The position numbers and the translations under genes are program-made. This document shows, one piece after another, positions 8,157 through 14,893 of a stretch of DNA of 33,836 nucleotides. Under the pieces are notes generated by a model, which had not been told where the DNA came from, did not search any database, and saw nothing but the letters and a program-made list of their open reading frames with translations. Origin of the DNA: Planctomycetaceae bacterium (lineage in GTDB: Bacteria > Planctomycetota > Phycisphaerae > Phycisphaerales > UBA1924); the NCBI GenBank assembly GCA_027487735.1, contig JAIYDA010000067.1, forward strand, positions 1 to 33,836. Direction: 5' to 3'. Position 1 is the stretch's first letter, and every line of letters begins with the position of its first letter.

Positions 8157-8361
8157 TTCAGCACAGAGGCTCAGAGAGGATGAGCAAGATGAGGGGAAGG
8201 AAGAGACAGGAGACAGGAGACAAGAGACAGGGGACAAGAGACAAGCAACATGAGCGCGAGGGTGCGATGCTTTGCCGGAAGGTGATGTCGCCAGAGCCAA
8301 CGCACCTCGCAGTCTCTCCTTGCTCTCATCTTGCTCATTCCCTCTGAGCCTCTGTGCTGAA
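8157..8361. repeat. MITE-like intergenic element with 37-bp inverted arms
   Basis: The left arm at 8157-8193 begins TTCAGCACAGAGGCTCAGAG. The right arm at 8325-8361 is its reverse complement at 35 of 37 positions. The 131 bp between the arms contain a 7-bp tandem repeat and no gene. Together with its flanks it fills nearly the whole gap between the degenerate MinD-like gene and the HAD gene. The arm motif recurs near 33684-33728. A second short copy of the arm start (CTTCAGCAC) occurs at 8141-8149. Confidence 0.85.
8204..8245 (+). repeat. 7-bp tandem repeat AGACARG, 6 units
   Basis: Six heptamers: AGACAGG, AGACAGG, AGACAAG, AGACAGG, GGACAAG, AGACAAG, then CAACATGAG. A related heptamer array ending in a similar ACATGAG step lies on the opposite strand at 12864-12891. 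Confidence 0.85.
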
Positions 8362-8439
8362 ATCCGAATCACCCCCCCGCGCCGCGTAGCATGCAGGGCC
8401 CGACCGCTCGCACAAGCCTTGCTGCCCTGGTGACCCATC

Positions 8440-9099
8440 ATGCGTGCTGCCATCATCTTCGACTTTGACGGTGTCATCGTGCACAGCGAGCCGCTGCACA
8501 TGCGTGCGATTCTGCACGCGTTTGCGCCCCTGGGCGTCGCGTTCGATGAGGCGACGTACTACGCGAAGTATGTGGCGTTCAGCGATAAGGACCTCTTCCC
8601 GACGATCGCCAGCGACTTTGGCCTTGCCTGGAACGACGACGTGCAGCAGCGCACGCTGCAAGCAAAGTGGGACGCGTACGACGCGCTCGTGAGCACGGGC
8701 GAGGTGGGCGTGTTTGGCGGCACGCTGTCGCTCATCGAAGCTGCTCGCGCTGCGGGCGTACCCATCGCGGTGTGCAGCGCGGCAACGCGTCGCGACATCG
8801 AGCGATCCTTGGGCTCGCTGGGCCTGCTCAACGCGTTTGCCACCATCGTGAGTGCCGACGACGTGCCCGTGAGCAAGCCCGACCCTGCCTGCTATGCACT
8901 TGCTGCGCAGCGCCTTGGACTCGCGCCGGCAGCGTGCGTCGCGATCGAGGATTCGCCCGGGGGCATGCGGAGCGCGCTCGGTGCCGGGCTTGCGTGCATT
9001 GCCGTTTGCCACACGCTGCCCGCCTCGAGGCTAGCGGGCGCGACGCGCGTGGTGCAGAGCACGGCGGAACTCACGCTGGAAAGTGTGCTGAGGACATGA
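8440..9099 (+). CDS. HAD-superfamily hydrolase, beta-phosphoglucomutase/phosphatase-like
   Basis: A 219-residue HAD hydrolase with a helical cap of the beta-phosphoglucomutase/phosphoglycolate-phosphatase type. All four motifs are visible: motif I DFDGVIVHSEPLH (nucleophile Asp8, acid/base Asp10), motif II CSAAT (about 113-117), motif III Lys in VSKPDPACY, and motif IV IEDSPGGMRSA with the Mg-binding acids. It should act on a small phosphorylated metabolite; the substrate cannot be fixed from sequence. The ATG at 8440 follows the repeat-rich gap and has no strong ribosome-binding site. It overlaps the GNAT gene by 4 bp (ATGA), so the two are translationally coupled. Confidence 0.9.
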   Translation: MRAAIIFDFDGVIVHSEPLHMRAILHAFAPLGVAFDEATYYAKYVAFSDKDLFPTIASDFGLAWNDDVQQRTLQAKWDAYDALVSTGEVGVFGGTLSLIEAARAAGVPIAVCSAATRRDIERSLGSLGLLNAFATIVSADDVPVSKPDPACYALAAQRLGLAPAACVAIEDSPGGMRSALGAGLACIAVCHTLPASRLAGATRVVQSTAELTLESVLRT

Positions 9100-9935
9100 G
9101 CGACCAACCCATCGATCTGACACTTCTCGCCCGTCATGAGACAGCCCGTCTGCTCGAGGGCTGTCTGCACGTCGCAACACACAGCGAGCCGCTCGCCGGT
9201 GGAGCGCTCCTTGCCAGCGAGCGCGGCACATGGTGCAACTTCGCCTGCGGCATCGGGCTCGATGGCCCGCTGACCGAGGCCGAGCTTGATCGCCTGGAGA
9301 CCTTTTACATCGAGCGCGGGCAAGAGCCTCGCATCGAGACATCGCCCTACATCCACGCCGATGCGCTCGCGCAGCTCGCCCAGCGGGCCTGGGTGGTGCG
9401 GAGGTTTGAGACGGTGCTCTATCGCCCACTGCGCGAGCGCGACACGTTCGCGCCCATCATCACGCCACCGACATCGCTGCGCGTCCAAGTCGTGCAGCCG
9501 GGCGACGATGCCCTGCTCCGCACCTGGGCCCGAGTGCAGTGCGAGGGCTTCACGCCGCAAGGCAAGCAGGTGCGCGATGAGGACGTTGCTCTCGCGCTGC
9601 GCACCATCGACCACCATCACTCGTTCGCGTTCCTCGCGACCATCGACGGCACACCAGCGGCGGCGGGAGCATGCGAGGTGCGCGGCACCAGCGACATGCC
9701 CATCGCTGCATTGTTTGGGCACAGCACGGCGCAACAGTTCCGCCGCTGCGGCATCCAGCAGGCGATGATCGCTGCGCGCCTTGCGTTTGCTCGCTCGCGC
9801 GGCGCGGTCGTTGCGACCATTGGCGGCTCGCCCGGCGCTGGCACCGAGCGCAACGTCCGGCGGATGGGCTTTGAGGTTGCGTACACCATGACTGTGCTTG
9901 TCAAGCCGGGCGATGGTCTGGCTTCCGCAGGCTAG
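9096..9935 (+). CDS. GNAT-family N-acetyltransferase
   Basis: A 279-residue protein whose C-terminal half (about 130-275) is a GNAT fold. A strand FAFLATIDGTPAAAGACEV leads to the acetyl-CoA pyrophosphate-binding turn QFRRCGIQQAMIAARLAFAR, followed by the final GTERNVRRMGFEVAYTM, where an N-terminal family strand usually continues into substrate contacts. Residues 1-125 have no motif I recognise and may be a degenerate second GNAT-like half. The start ATG overlaps the HAD stop, with GAGG just upstream. It is in a + strand operon with the HAD protein and the GlmU-like gene 23 bp downstream. The substrate is unknown. Confidence 0.85.
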   Translation: MSDQPIDLTLLARHETARLLEGCLHVATHSEPLAGGALLASERGTWCNFACGIGLDGPLTEAELDRLETFYIERGQEPRIETSPYIHADALAQLAQRAWVVRRFETVLYRPLRERDTFAPIITPPTSLRVQVVQPGDDALLRTWARVQCEGFTPQGKQVRDEDVALALRTIDHHHSFAFLATIDGTPAAAGACEVRGTSDMPIAALFGHSTAQQFRRCGIQQAMIAARLAFARSRGAVVATIGGSPGAGTERNVRRMGFEVAYTMTVLVKPGDGLASAG

Positions 9936-9946
9936 CCCGCGACCAC

Positions 9947-9952
9947 TATCCT
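9947..9952 (+). promoter_or_regulatory. Putative -10 box for leaderless GlmU-like mRNA
   Basis: TATCCT lies 6 nt before the ATG at 9959, and no Shine-Dalgarno sequence is visible in the 23-bp gap. It would give the GlmU-like gene its own leaderless transcript in addition to operon read-through. The -35 region is weak. Confidence 0.35.
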
Positions 9953-9958
9953 GCTGGC

Positions 9959-11263
9959 ATGGCTACGCCCGTCGTCCTCATCGAGAGCCCCCAGCCGCTG
10001 CTCGCGCCCCTCGCCGATCTGCGTCCGCAGTGCTGCATTCGCACCGGCGCGTGCTCGCTGCTGGAGCGTTTGCGGCTTGCGAGCAAGCTCACGCGCTCGG
10101 CACACGCCTTCGAAGTTGTTGCGCTCGTGACCAGCCCTGCGCGGGCTGCCCTCTCGCGCGAAGCAACGCACCTGCCCACCAACGAGGCGCTACCCGAGGA
10201 CGCGATTTGTCTGTTTTCCCACTGCGTGCTGCCGCCCGAAGGGTGGCTCGACCTCGCGCCGGGCGAGTGCATCACCCACGAGGGCGAACTACTCGCCGCA
10301 CGCACCAACCCCACGCGCCTGCTCGATGCGCTGCACGTGCCGCAAGCCGCGCCCGCACCCGAGCTCTCCGCGAGCGCACTCTCGCTGCGCGACCGCGCTG
10401 CCCCGCAAGCACGCGTGCTACGCCGCCCCTGGAGCGTCCGCACGCATCGCGATGCCGCGCTGGCCCACGACATCGCCCTGCTCACAACCCCCGCAGCCGA
10501 GCAGCACGCCATCCCGTCGTTTGCTTCGCATCCCGCAGCGTCGGGCCCGTCTGCTGGGACGATCGCGGTGATCCGCGATGCAACGACCACGCACGATCTG
10601 TTTGTGCATCCGTGGGCCACCATCCACCCCGCCACGGTCTTTGATGTCTCGCACGGGCCCATCGTCATCGCCGACCATGCCGTCATCCGCCCCGGTGCGA
10701 TTCTCATCGGTCCCTGCTTTGTTGGGCATGGCAGCACCGTGCTGGAGCGTGCGACGATTCGCCCCGGCACCGCGATCGGCCCGATGTGCAAGGTGAATGG
10801 CGAGGTGGGCGGCACGATCTTTCAAGGCTTTGCCAACAAGGCCCACGACGGCTATGTGGGCGATAGCTGGGTGGGCGAGTGGTGCAACCTCGGCGCGGGC
10901 ACCACCACCAGCAACCTCCTCAACACCTACGGCGAGACGATCGCCAAGGCCCTGCCCAGCACCCGCAACGAACGCACGGGCGAGGTCTTCCTGGGCACCA
11001 TCTTTGGCGACCACACCAAGACCGCGATCTGCACGCGCGTGATGACCGCAAGCGTGCTGCACACGGGCGGCATGTTCGCCACCACCGCCGCCGTCAGCGG
11101 CACGCCGCCGGCTTTTTCGTGGGCGACGGACGCCGGGATGTCGAGCTTCCGCCTCGACAAGTTTCTGGAAGTCATGCGCACCGCGATGGCCCGCAGAAAG
11201 GTGCAGCCCAGCGAGGCATACGTGCGGGCGGTGGAAGAGCTGCACGCGAGGAGAGAGGCGTAG
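9959..11263 (+). CDS. GlmU-like sugar nucleotidyltransferase with left-handed beta-helix
   Basis: A 434-residue protein of the alternative bacterial GlmU type. The N-terminal half (about 1-210) is a divergent nucleotidyltransferase-like region; I do not see the usual GxGTRM-type loop, so that activity is uncertain. From about 220 a hexapeptide-repeat left-handed beta-helix is clear: HPWATIHPATVF, VIRPGAILIGPCFV, ATIRPGTAIG, then the typical GEVGGTIFQGFANKAHDGYV, GEWCNLGAGTTTSNLLNTYG and GTIFGDHTKTAICTRVMT. In the family this domain acetylates glucosamine-1-phosphate for UDP-GlcNAc synthesis. That would fit peptidoglycan supply together with murC and murB elsewhere in the window. It is the last gene of the HAD-GNAT operon, convergent with PlsC. 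Confidence 0.85.
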   Translation: MATPVVLIESPQPLLAPLADLRPQCCIRTGACSLLERLRLASKLTRSAHAFEVVALVTSPARAALSREATHLPTNEALPEDAICLFSHCVLPPEGWLDLAPGECITHEGELLAARTNPTRLLDALHVPQAAPAPELSASALSLRDRAAPQARVLRRPWSVRTHRDAALAHDIALLTTPAAEQHAIPSFASHPAASGPSAGTIAVIRDATTTHDLFVHPWATIHPATVFDVSHGPIVIADHAVIRPGAILIGPCFVGHGSTVLERATIRPGTAIGPMCKVNGEVGGTIFQGFANKAHDGYVGDSWVGEWCNLGAGTTTSNLLNTYGETIAKALPSTRNERTGEVFLGTIFGDHTKTAICTRVMTASVLHTGGMFATTAAVSGTPPAFSWATDAGMSSFRLDKFLEVMRTAMARRKVQPSEAYVRAVEELHARREA

Positions 11264-11307
11264 CGGGCGATGCCTGAAGCGAAGCACGCGCGTGGCGACG
11301 CATGCGT

Positions 11308-11973
11308 TTAGCTCCCGCGTGGCCCTTCAATCTCACTCAGCAAGCGCGTGATCTCATTCCGCAGCCGCAGCAGCCCGGCTTCGTTGCCATTCGCCAGCAG
11401 CTCTTTCGCAGGAATGGGCGTGCCAAACTTCACGACCACGCGTGCCTTCCAGGGCGTGGGCAGTTTTCTCGTGCGGGGCCACGCCGTAAACGCGCCGGAG
11501 ATCGCGACGGGCACCACCGGCGCGTCGCTCAGCTTTGCGAGCATGAGCACGCCGGCCTGAAACTCGCCCATGTTGCCGTTCTCGGTGCGGCTGCCCTCAG
11601 GAAAGATCAGCGTCGCTCGCCCCATCTTGAGGCGCGACACCACCTCGCGGATGGTGCCCTTGTCGGCACCGCTGCCGCGGATCGGAATCGCCGAGAGCGC
11701 CGCGATGAACCACCCCAGTGGCCCCCAGAACAGCCCGACGCGTGCGATGTAATCGAGGTTGCGCGAGCGGATGAGGCACCCGATGAAGGGCGGGTCGAGA
11801 TAGCTCTGGTGGTTGGCCGCGAGCAGCGCGGGCCCGCGTGCAGGCACGTTCGAAACGTCCACACCACGCAGCCCAAACAGCAGCAGGCCCGCCACCCGCG
11901 TGCTTCGCGCCACGACGATGTGGAACAGAATGCGAGCAAGCGACGCCCCGGGTTGAAAATCACGCAGTGCCAT
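11308..11973 (-). CDS. plsC: 1-acyl-sn-glycerol-3-phosphate acyltransferase (PlsC-like)
   Basis: A 221-residue lysophospholipid acyltransferase acting at the inner membrane face on lysophosphatidic acid. Motif I is NHQSYLDP (the HX4D catalytic pair), motif III is IFPEGSRTENG, and motif II/IV regions follow (GADKGTIREVV; VVPVAISGAF). The N-terminal helix FHIVVARSTRVAGLLLFG can lie on the membrane. The ATG at 11973 is chosen because GAGG lies 6 nt upstream; an ATG at 11979 is too close to that site. It overlaps the end of cmk by 14 bp, so it is translated in the same operon. The length is usual for the family. Confidence 0.93.
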   Translation of the reverse strand: MALRDFQPGASLARILFHIVVARSTRVAGLLLFGLRGVDVSNVPARGPALLAANHQSYLDPPFIGCLIRSRNLDYIARVGLFWGPLGWFIAALSAIPIRGSGADKGTIREVVSRLKMGRATLIFPEGSRTENGNMGEFQAGVLMLAKLSDAPVVPVAISGAFTAWPRTRKLPTPWKARVVVKFGTPIPAKELLANGNEAGLLRLRNEITRLLSEIEGPRGS

Positions 11974-12694
11974 GCCCATCCTCGCTGCCCGCGGGGCCCG
12001 AAGCTCGGCGGGCCTTGCTCACCACCACCATCTTCATCATGTCCACCACCTGCGCGAGCGAGAGCTCGGTGCTGTCGACGACGAACGCCCCCTCGGGCTT
12101 GGTCAGCGCGCCATACGGCTTTTTGCGGTCGCGTTCGTCGCGCTGCGCGATCTCCTCGGCAAGCTGCTGGGCGTTGATGTCCAGCCCCTTCTCCAGCAGC
12201 AGCTGATCGCGGCGACGCTCGGCCCGCTTCATGGGCGTGGCGTGCAGATAGAACTTCACGTCGGCATCAGGAAAGACCACGCTCCCCTGGTCGCGCCCCT
12301 CGGACACCAGCCGCGGGTGCGCATCGCGCACGTCGCGCTGCATGCCCACCAGCAGCTGCCGCAGCGGCACGCAGTCGCTGTAGCGGCTCACGAGCGCCGA
12401 GACGTCGCGGTCGGTGATGCGCTGCATGAAGCTGCGCCCCTCGGCGATGATCTCGGGCGGGTCCTTCTTCCAGTCAAAGTGCATGCGGGCGGCCCGCACC
12501 AGCTCCACCAGGCGCTTCTCGTGCTCTACGTCGCAGTTGTGCTCGATGGCGAGTGCGGTCGCGCAGCGATACATCGCCCCCGTGTTCAGCACGCTCAGGC
12601 CCAGCTCGCGGGCCAGCAGCTTCGCAGTCGCGCTCTTCCCGCTTGCCGCGGGGCCGTCGATGGTGAGGGTGAGGTCCTGATCGAGCCGGAACAC
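11960..12694 (-). CDS. cmk: Cytidylate kinase
   Basis: A 244-residue (d)CMP kinase. The P-loop is GPAASGKSATAK near the N terminus, followed by the typical LNTGAMYRCATALA, the NMP-binding segment with ITDRDVSALVSRYSD, the GRDQGSVVFPDADVKFYL motif and the RDERDRKKPYGALTKPEGA lid/acceptor region. The GTG at 12692-12694 is taken as the start: it places the P-loop about 15 residues in, as in the family. The frame continues upstream to 12883, but that part is only translated repeat DNA. A TATCCT box lies 6 nt before the GTG with no ribosome-binding site, consistent with leaderless transcription. plsC follows with overlap, joining nucleotide and phospholipid synthesis in one unit. Confidence 0.95.
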   Translation of the reverse strand: MFRLDQDLTLTIDGPAASGKSATAKLLARELGLSVLNTGAMYRCATALAIEHNCDVEHEKRLVELVRAARMHFDWKKDPPEIIAEGRSFMQRITDRDVSALVSRYSDCVPLRQLLVGMQRDVRDAHPRLVSEGRDQGSVVFPDADVKFYLHATPMKRAERRRDQLLLEKGLDINAQQLAEEIAQRDERDRKKPYGALTKPEGAFVVDSTELSLAQVVDMMKMVVVSKARRASGPAGSEDGHGTA

Positions 12695-12700
12695 GGGCCG

Positions 12701-12706
12701 AGGATA
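12701..12706 (-). promoter_or_regulatory. Putative -10 box for leaderless cmk mRNA
   Basis: TATCCT on the minus strand, 6 nt before the GTG start of cmk. It has the same spacing and nearly the same hexamer as the box before the GlmU-like gene. Confidence 0.4.
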
Positions 12707-12746
12707 GGGGAAGAAGGAGCCGGGAGCGGCGGGAGAGGGGAAAGAG

Positions 12747-12762
12747 GTGTCGAGGTGTCGAG
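12747..12762 (-). repeat. CTCGACAC octamer pair (minus strand)
   Basis: On the minus strand: CTCGACAC twice, followed by CTCTTTCCCCTC, almost the same as the end of the array at 4012-4043 and its flank. Confidence 0.75.
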
Positions 12763-12777
12763 GGAAGAAGCGAAGAA

Positions 12778-12809
12778 GGGATGGAGGGATAGAGGGATAG
12801 AGGGATGAA
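12778..12809 (+). repeat. 8-bp tandem repeat GGGATAGA, 4 units
   Basis: Units GGGATGGA, GGGATAGA, GGGATAGA, GGGATGAA, then GGG. The unit has the same 8-bp period as the CTCGACAC arrays but an unrelated sequence. Confidence 0.8.
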
Positions 12810-12827
12810 GGGACAGCAAAACAAAGG

Positions 12828-12859
12828 AAGGCCCGGCACGCTTCCGCGCGCCGGGCCTT
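12828..12859 (-). terminator. Hairpin terminator after the TIM-barrel gene
   Basis: A perfect 10-bp stem (AAGGCCCGGC at 12828-12837 with GCCGGGCCTT at 12850-12859) and a 12-nt loop. Reading on the minus strand, the stem runs into TTTGTTTTGC, so it can act as a rho-independent terminator for the gene at 13039-14280. It is 180 bp past that stop codon, which is rather far. Confidence 0.55.
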
Positions 12860-12863
12860 CTCA

Positions 12864-12891
12864 TGTCGCCTGTTTCCTGTCACCTGTCACC
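12864..12891 (-). repeat. 7-bp tandem repeat GTGACAG type, 4 units
   Basis: On the minus strand: GTGACAG, GTGACAG, GAAACAG, GCGACAT, then GAGAAGG. It resembles the AGACARG heptamer array at 8204-8245, including the ACATGAG end. Confidence 0.7.
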
Positions 12892-12955
12892 CGCTCACCG
12901 TTCCGTCACTCACGCGGCAAACCTGACCTCGGGCTGCCCGCTGGTCGTGCCCACC

Positions 12956-12976
12956 GCCCGGTTCAGAGAACCGGGC
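12956..12976. repeat. 21-bp palindrome (REP-like)
   Basis: GCCCGGTTC-AGA-GAACCGGGC: a perfect 9-bp stem with a 3-nt loop, the same architecture as the palindromes at 7326-7348 and 7524-7546 but a different sequence. Confidence 0.75.
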
Positions 12977-12996
12977 TACCCAGCGACGTGCTCTCC

Positions 12997-13028
12997 CTTG
13001 CCACCTTGCCACCTCGCCACCTCGACAC
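12997..13028 (+). repeat. 8-bp tandem repeat, CTTGCCAC/CTCGACAC, 4 units
   Basis: Units CTTGCCAC, CTTGCCAC, CTCGCCAC, CTCGACAC. It has the same unit, length (32 bp) and strand as the array at 4012-4043. Confidence 0.8.
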
Positions 13029-13038
13029 CACTTTGTCC

Positions 13039-14280
13039 TCACCCCCCCACTTTCCTCGCCTCCGCGATCAGCGCCACCAGCGTGTCGCGCGTCTGCGTGA
13101 GGCCCACGACGATGTCGCCCGTGCCGCGGTAGTCGAGGCAGAGGCTGCCGTCGTAGCCCACCGCCGTGATGGCGTTGATCATCGGGCGCAGGTCGTAGGG
13201 CTCGTGCTCGTAGGCGACGAGACGCACAGGGGCATCGACCTCGTCGATCACGTCGTCGATCAGGGCCTCGATCTCATCGAGCTCGGCGTCGTCGAGCTCG
13301 TCGAGCTCTTCGTCAGCGGTTGGTACGGGCACGGGCACCGCAGGCAGCGGCGCATCCTTCTTCCCCTTGCCCTTCTTGCCCCCGGCCTTGCTCGCGGCTT
13401 CGAGCGCGGCCTCGGCTTCGGCATCGGCGACAGCTTTCGGATCAGCCTTGCCCTTCTTGCCCTTGCCTGATTTGCTGTCTGCCTTGCCTTCTGCTTTGCC
13501 CTCAGCCTTGGCCGAGCTGCCCGCCTTCGCAATCGCGGCAATATCCGCCGCGAGGGCATCGCGGAGCTCCTTGCTGACTGACCCGCTCGCCGCCGCGCTC
13601 GCCGCAGCAGCACTCTCCTTCGCGGCCTTTGCCACCTCCGCCTCGCCCAGCAGCCGCACGGTGCTGGCGCAGACGCTGGTGGCGTAGGGCGTCAGGCGGT
13701 GCAGATAGCCCACGCTGTCGCCAAAGGCCGCCGCGGCCTGAAAGTCGGGAAAGGTGCCGACGCGGAAGCCGCCGATCTTCTTGAGCAGCTCGGTCACTCG
13801 CTCGGGGCGAGCGGTGAGCCCCTGCTCGGGCGCGATGAGCAAGTTGATGTCGAGCTTCTCTGCGCGCTCGACAACCTTCTTCAGGCCCGCCGCGACGCGC
13901 AGCAACGCCGCGTCGTCGTCGCTGGCCTTCACGCGCACGGCGATGGAGCTGCACCCCAGGATGTGGGCCGCCTCGACCACGCGCGTGGTGCGGTGGATCG
14001 CCGCGGCAACGAGGGCCTCGTCGTGGCTGCCAAAGTTCTGCGCGTCGGGCTCGATGAGCAGGAGGCAGGCGCAGCTCGCACGGTCGGCACGCTCGCGGAT
14101 GGACTCCAGCCTTGAGCGATCGGCGCCTGCGAGCAGGTCGGTGCTGAGGTTGATGCCCGCGAGCCCGAGGCTCTCGCGCGTGAACTTGGGAAGATCGAGC
14201 ATGTCGAGGGAGGGCTTTTTGCCCTTGCCCGCGGGCGAGAGCATCGAACGAAGACAGCGTGCGCTCAGCGTGAGGATCAT
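13039..14280 (-). CDS. Xylose-isomerase-like TIM-barrel protein with a large low-complexity insertion
   Basis: A 413-residue protein. The first part (about 20-220) reads as a sugar-phosphate isomerase/AP-endonuclease-2 type TIM barrel: AGINLSTDLLAG, a middle strand with LGCSSIAVRVKA, INLLIAPEQG, and IGGFRVGTFPDFQAA. The end (about 350-413) resumes the barrel with YEHEPYDLRPMINAITAVGY and DGSLCLDYRGTGD, which resembles the closing Y-D-G-x-L-x-x-Y strand of the family. Between them, about 225-345, lies an Ala/Lys/Glu-rich stretch (GKGKKGK, DEELDELDDAELDE) not normal for the fold. I cannot place all metal ligands, so catalysis and substrate are unknown. A TACTGT box 8 nt before the ATG and no ribosome-binding site suggest a leaderless mRNA. 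Confidence 0.75.
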   Translation of the reverse strand: MILTLSARCLRSMLSPAGKGKKPSLDMLDLPKFTRESLGLAGINLSTDLLAGADRSRLESIRERADRASCACLLLIEPDAQNFGSHDEALVAAAIHRTTRVVEAAHILGCSSIAVRVKASDDDAALLRVAAGLKKVVERAEKLDINLLIAPEQGLTARPERVTELLKKIGGFRVGTFPDFQAAAAFGDSVGYLHRLTPYATSVCASTVRLLGEAEVAKAAKESAAAASAAASGSVSKELRDALAADIAAIAKAGSSAKAEGKAEGKADSKSGKGKKGKADPKAVADAEAEAALEAASKAGGKKGKGKKDAPLPAVPVPVPTADEELDELDDAELDEIEALIDDVIDEVDAPVRLVAYEHEPYDLRPMINAITAVGYDGSLCLDYRGTGDIVVGLTQTRDTLVALIAEARKVGG

Positions 14281-14288
14281 GGAGCGGG

Positions 14289-14294
14289 ACAGTA
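14289..14294 (-). promoter_or_regulatory. Putative -10 box for leaderless TIM-barrel mRNA
   Basis: TACTGT on the minus strand, 8 nt before the ATG at 14280. It fits the TANNNT pattern seen before other genes that lack a ribosome-binding site. Confidence 0.3.
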
Positions 14295-14339
14295 GGAAGC
14301 GAGGGCAAGCCAGCGCAGACCCGCGCGTGCCATCGCGCC

Positions 14340-14369
14340 TTTACACCGCGCGAGCCCTGCCCCTACACT
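14340..14369 (+). promoter_or_regulatory. Sigma-70-type promoter of gcvH
   Basis: TTTACA (14340-14345), an 18-bp spacer, then TACACT (14364-14369), about 58 bp before the gcvH start. It is the clearest -35/-10 pair in the window, and it precedes a gene with a proper leader and ribosome-binding site. Confidence 0.5.
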
Positions 14370-14426
14370 CGCGACCTCCTCGCGCAACGCAAACCGCGCG
14401 AACCAAACGGCCCAAAGGAAGCAACC

Positions 14427-14804
14427 ATGGCAAGCCCCACCGATCGCGTCTACTCCGCCTCGCACGAATGGCACAAGGTTGAGGGCCAGACGCTGACCCT
14501 CGGCATCACCAAGCACGCCGTCGACCAGCTGACCGACGTCACGTACGTCGAGATGAAGAAGCCCGGGTTCTCGTTCAAGGCGGGCGAGGCGGTGGGTATG
14601 GTCGAGAGCGTGAAGACCACCAGCGACATCTACTGCTTTGCCGATGGCGAGGTGCTCGAGGTGAACAGCGCGGTCGTCGCCGACCCCAGCCTGCTGAACA
14701 GCGACCCCTATGGCAAGGGCTGGCTCATCAAAGTGAAGATCGCCGGGCAAGGCAAGCTCGGAAGCTGCCTGGACGCAAAGGCGTACGACCAGCAGCACCC
14801 GTAA
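14427..14804 (+). CDS. gcvH: Glycine cleavage system H protein
   Basis: A 125-residue lipoyl-carrier protein that shuttles the methylamine group between the P and T proteins in glycine decarboxylation. The lipoylation site is Lys63 in VESVKTTSDIY, the standard family motif; HEWHKVEGQTLTLGIT and DPSLLNSDPYGKGWLIKVKI are the expected flanking parts. Length is normal. AAAGGAAG (14414-14421) stands 5 nt before the ATG. It is a single gene here: gcvP and gcvT are not in the window. It is convergent with the lipoprotein gene at 14894-16012. serA, in the linked serine/glycine pathway, lies 4 kb away in a different transcript. Confidence 0.97.
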   Translation: MASPTDRVYSASHEWHKVEGQTLTLGITKHAVDQLTDVTYVEMKKPGFSFKAGEAVGMVESVKTTSDIYCFADGEVLEVNSAVVADPSLLNSDPYGKGWLIKVKIAGQGKLGSCLDAKAYDQQHP

Positions 14805-14893
14805 GCGAGCACCCGCACGCGATGGACTGACAGCGTTTGCGTGACGCGGCGTGGGACAGCATGGAGCAATGCCCAAGCGTGCTGCGCGGTGCG

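Larger units (their letters stand above)
12695..13038. other. Repeat-mosaic intergenic region between cmk and the TIM-barrel gene
   Basis: These 344 bp hold no gene but at least six ordered elements: an octamer CTCGACAC pair on the minus strand (12747-12762), a GGGATAGA octamer array (12778-12809), a strong hairpin (12828-12859), a heptamer array (12864-12891), a 21-bp palindrome (12956-12976) and a second octamer array (12997-13028). Long open frames read through the area on both strands, but their products are low-complexity Pro/Ser/His sequence, and I do not count them as genes. Confidence 0.8.

Noticed and set aside
8157-8361. CRISPR array
   Set aside because: Repeat units are 7 bp, contiguous and without spacers; the arms are inverted, not direct.
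12695-12883. N-terminal extension of cmk by 63 residues
   Set aside because: It only translates octamer repeats; the GTG at 12694 gives the family length and has a TATCCT box.
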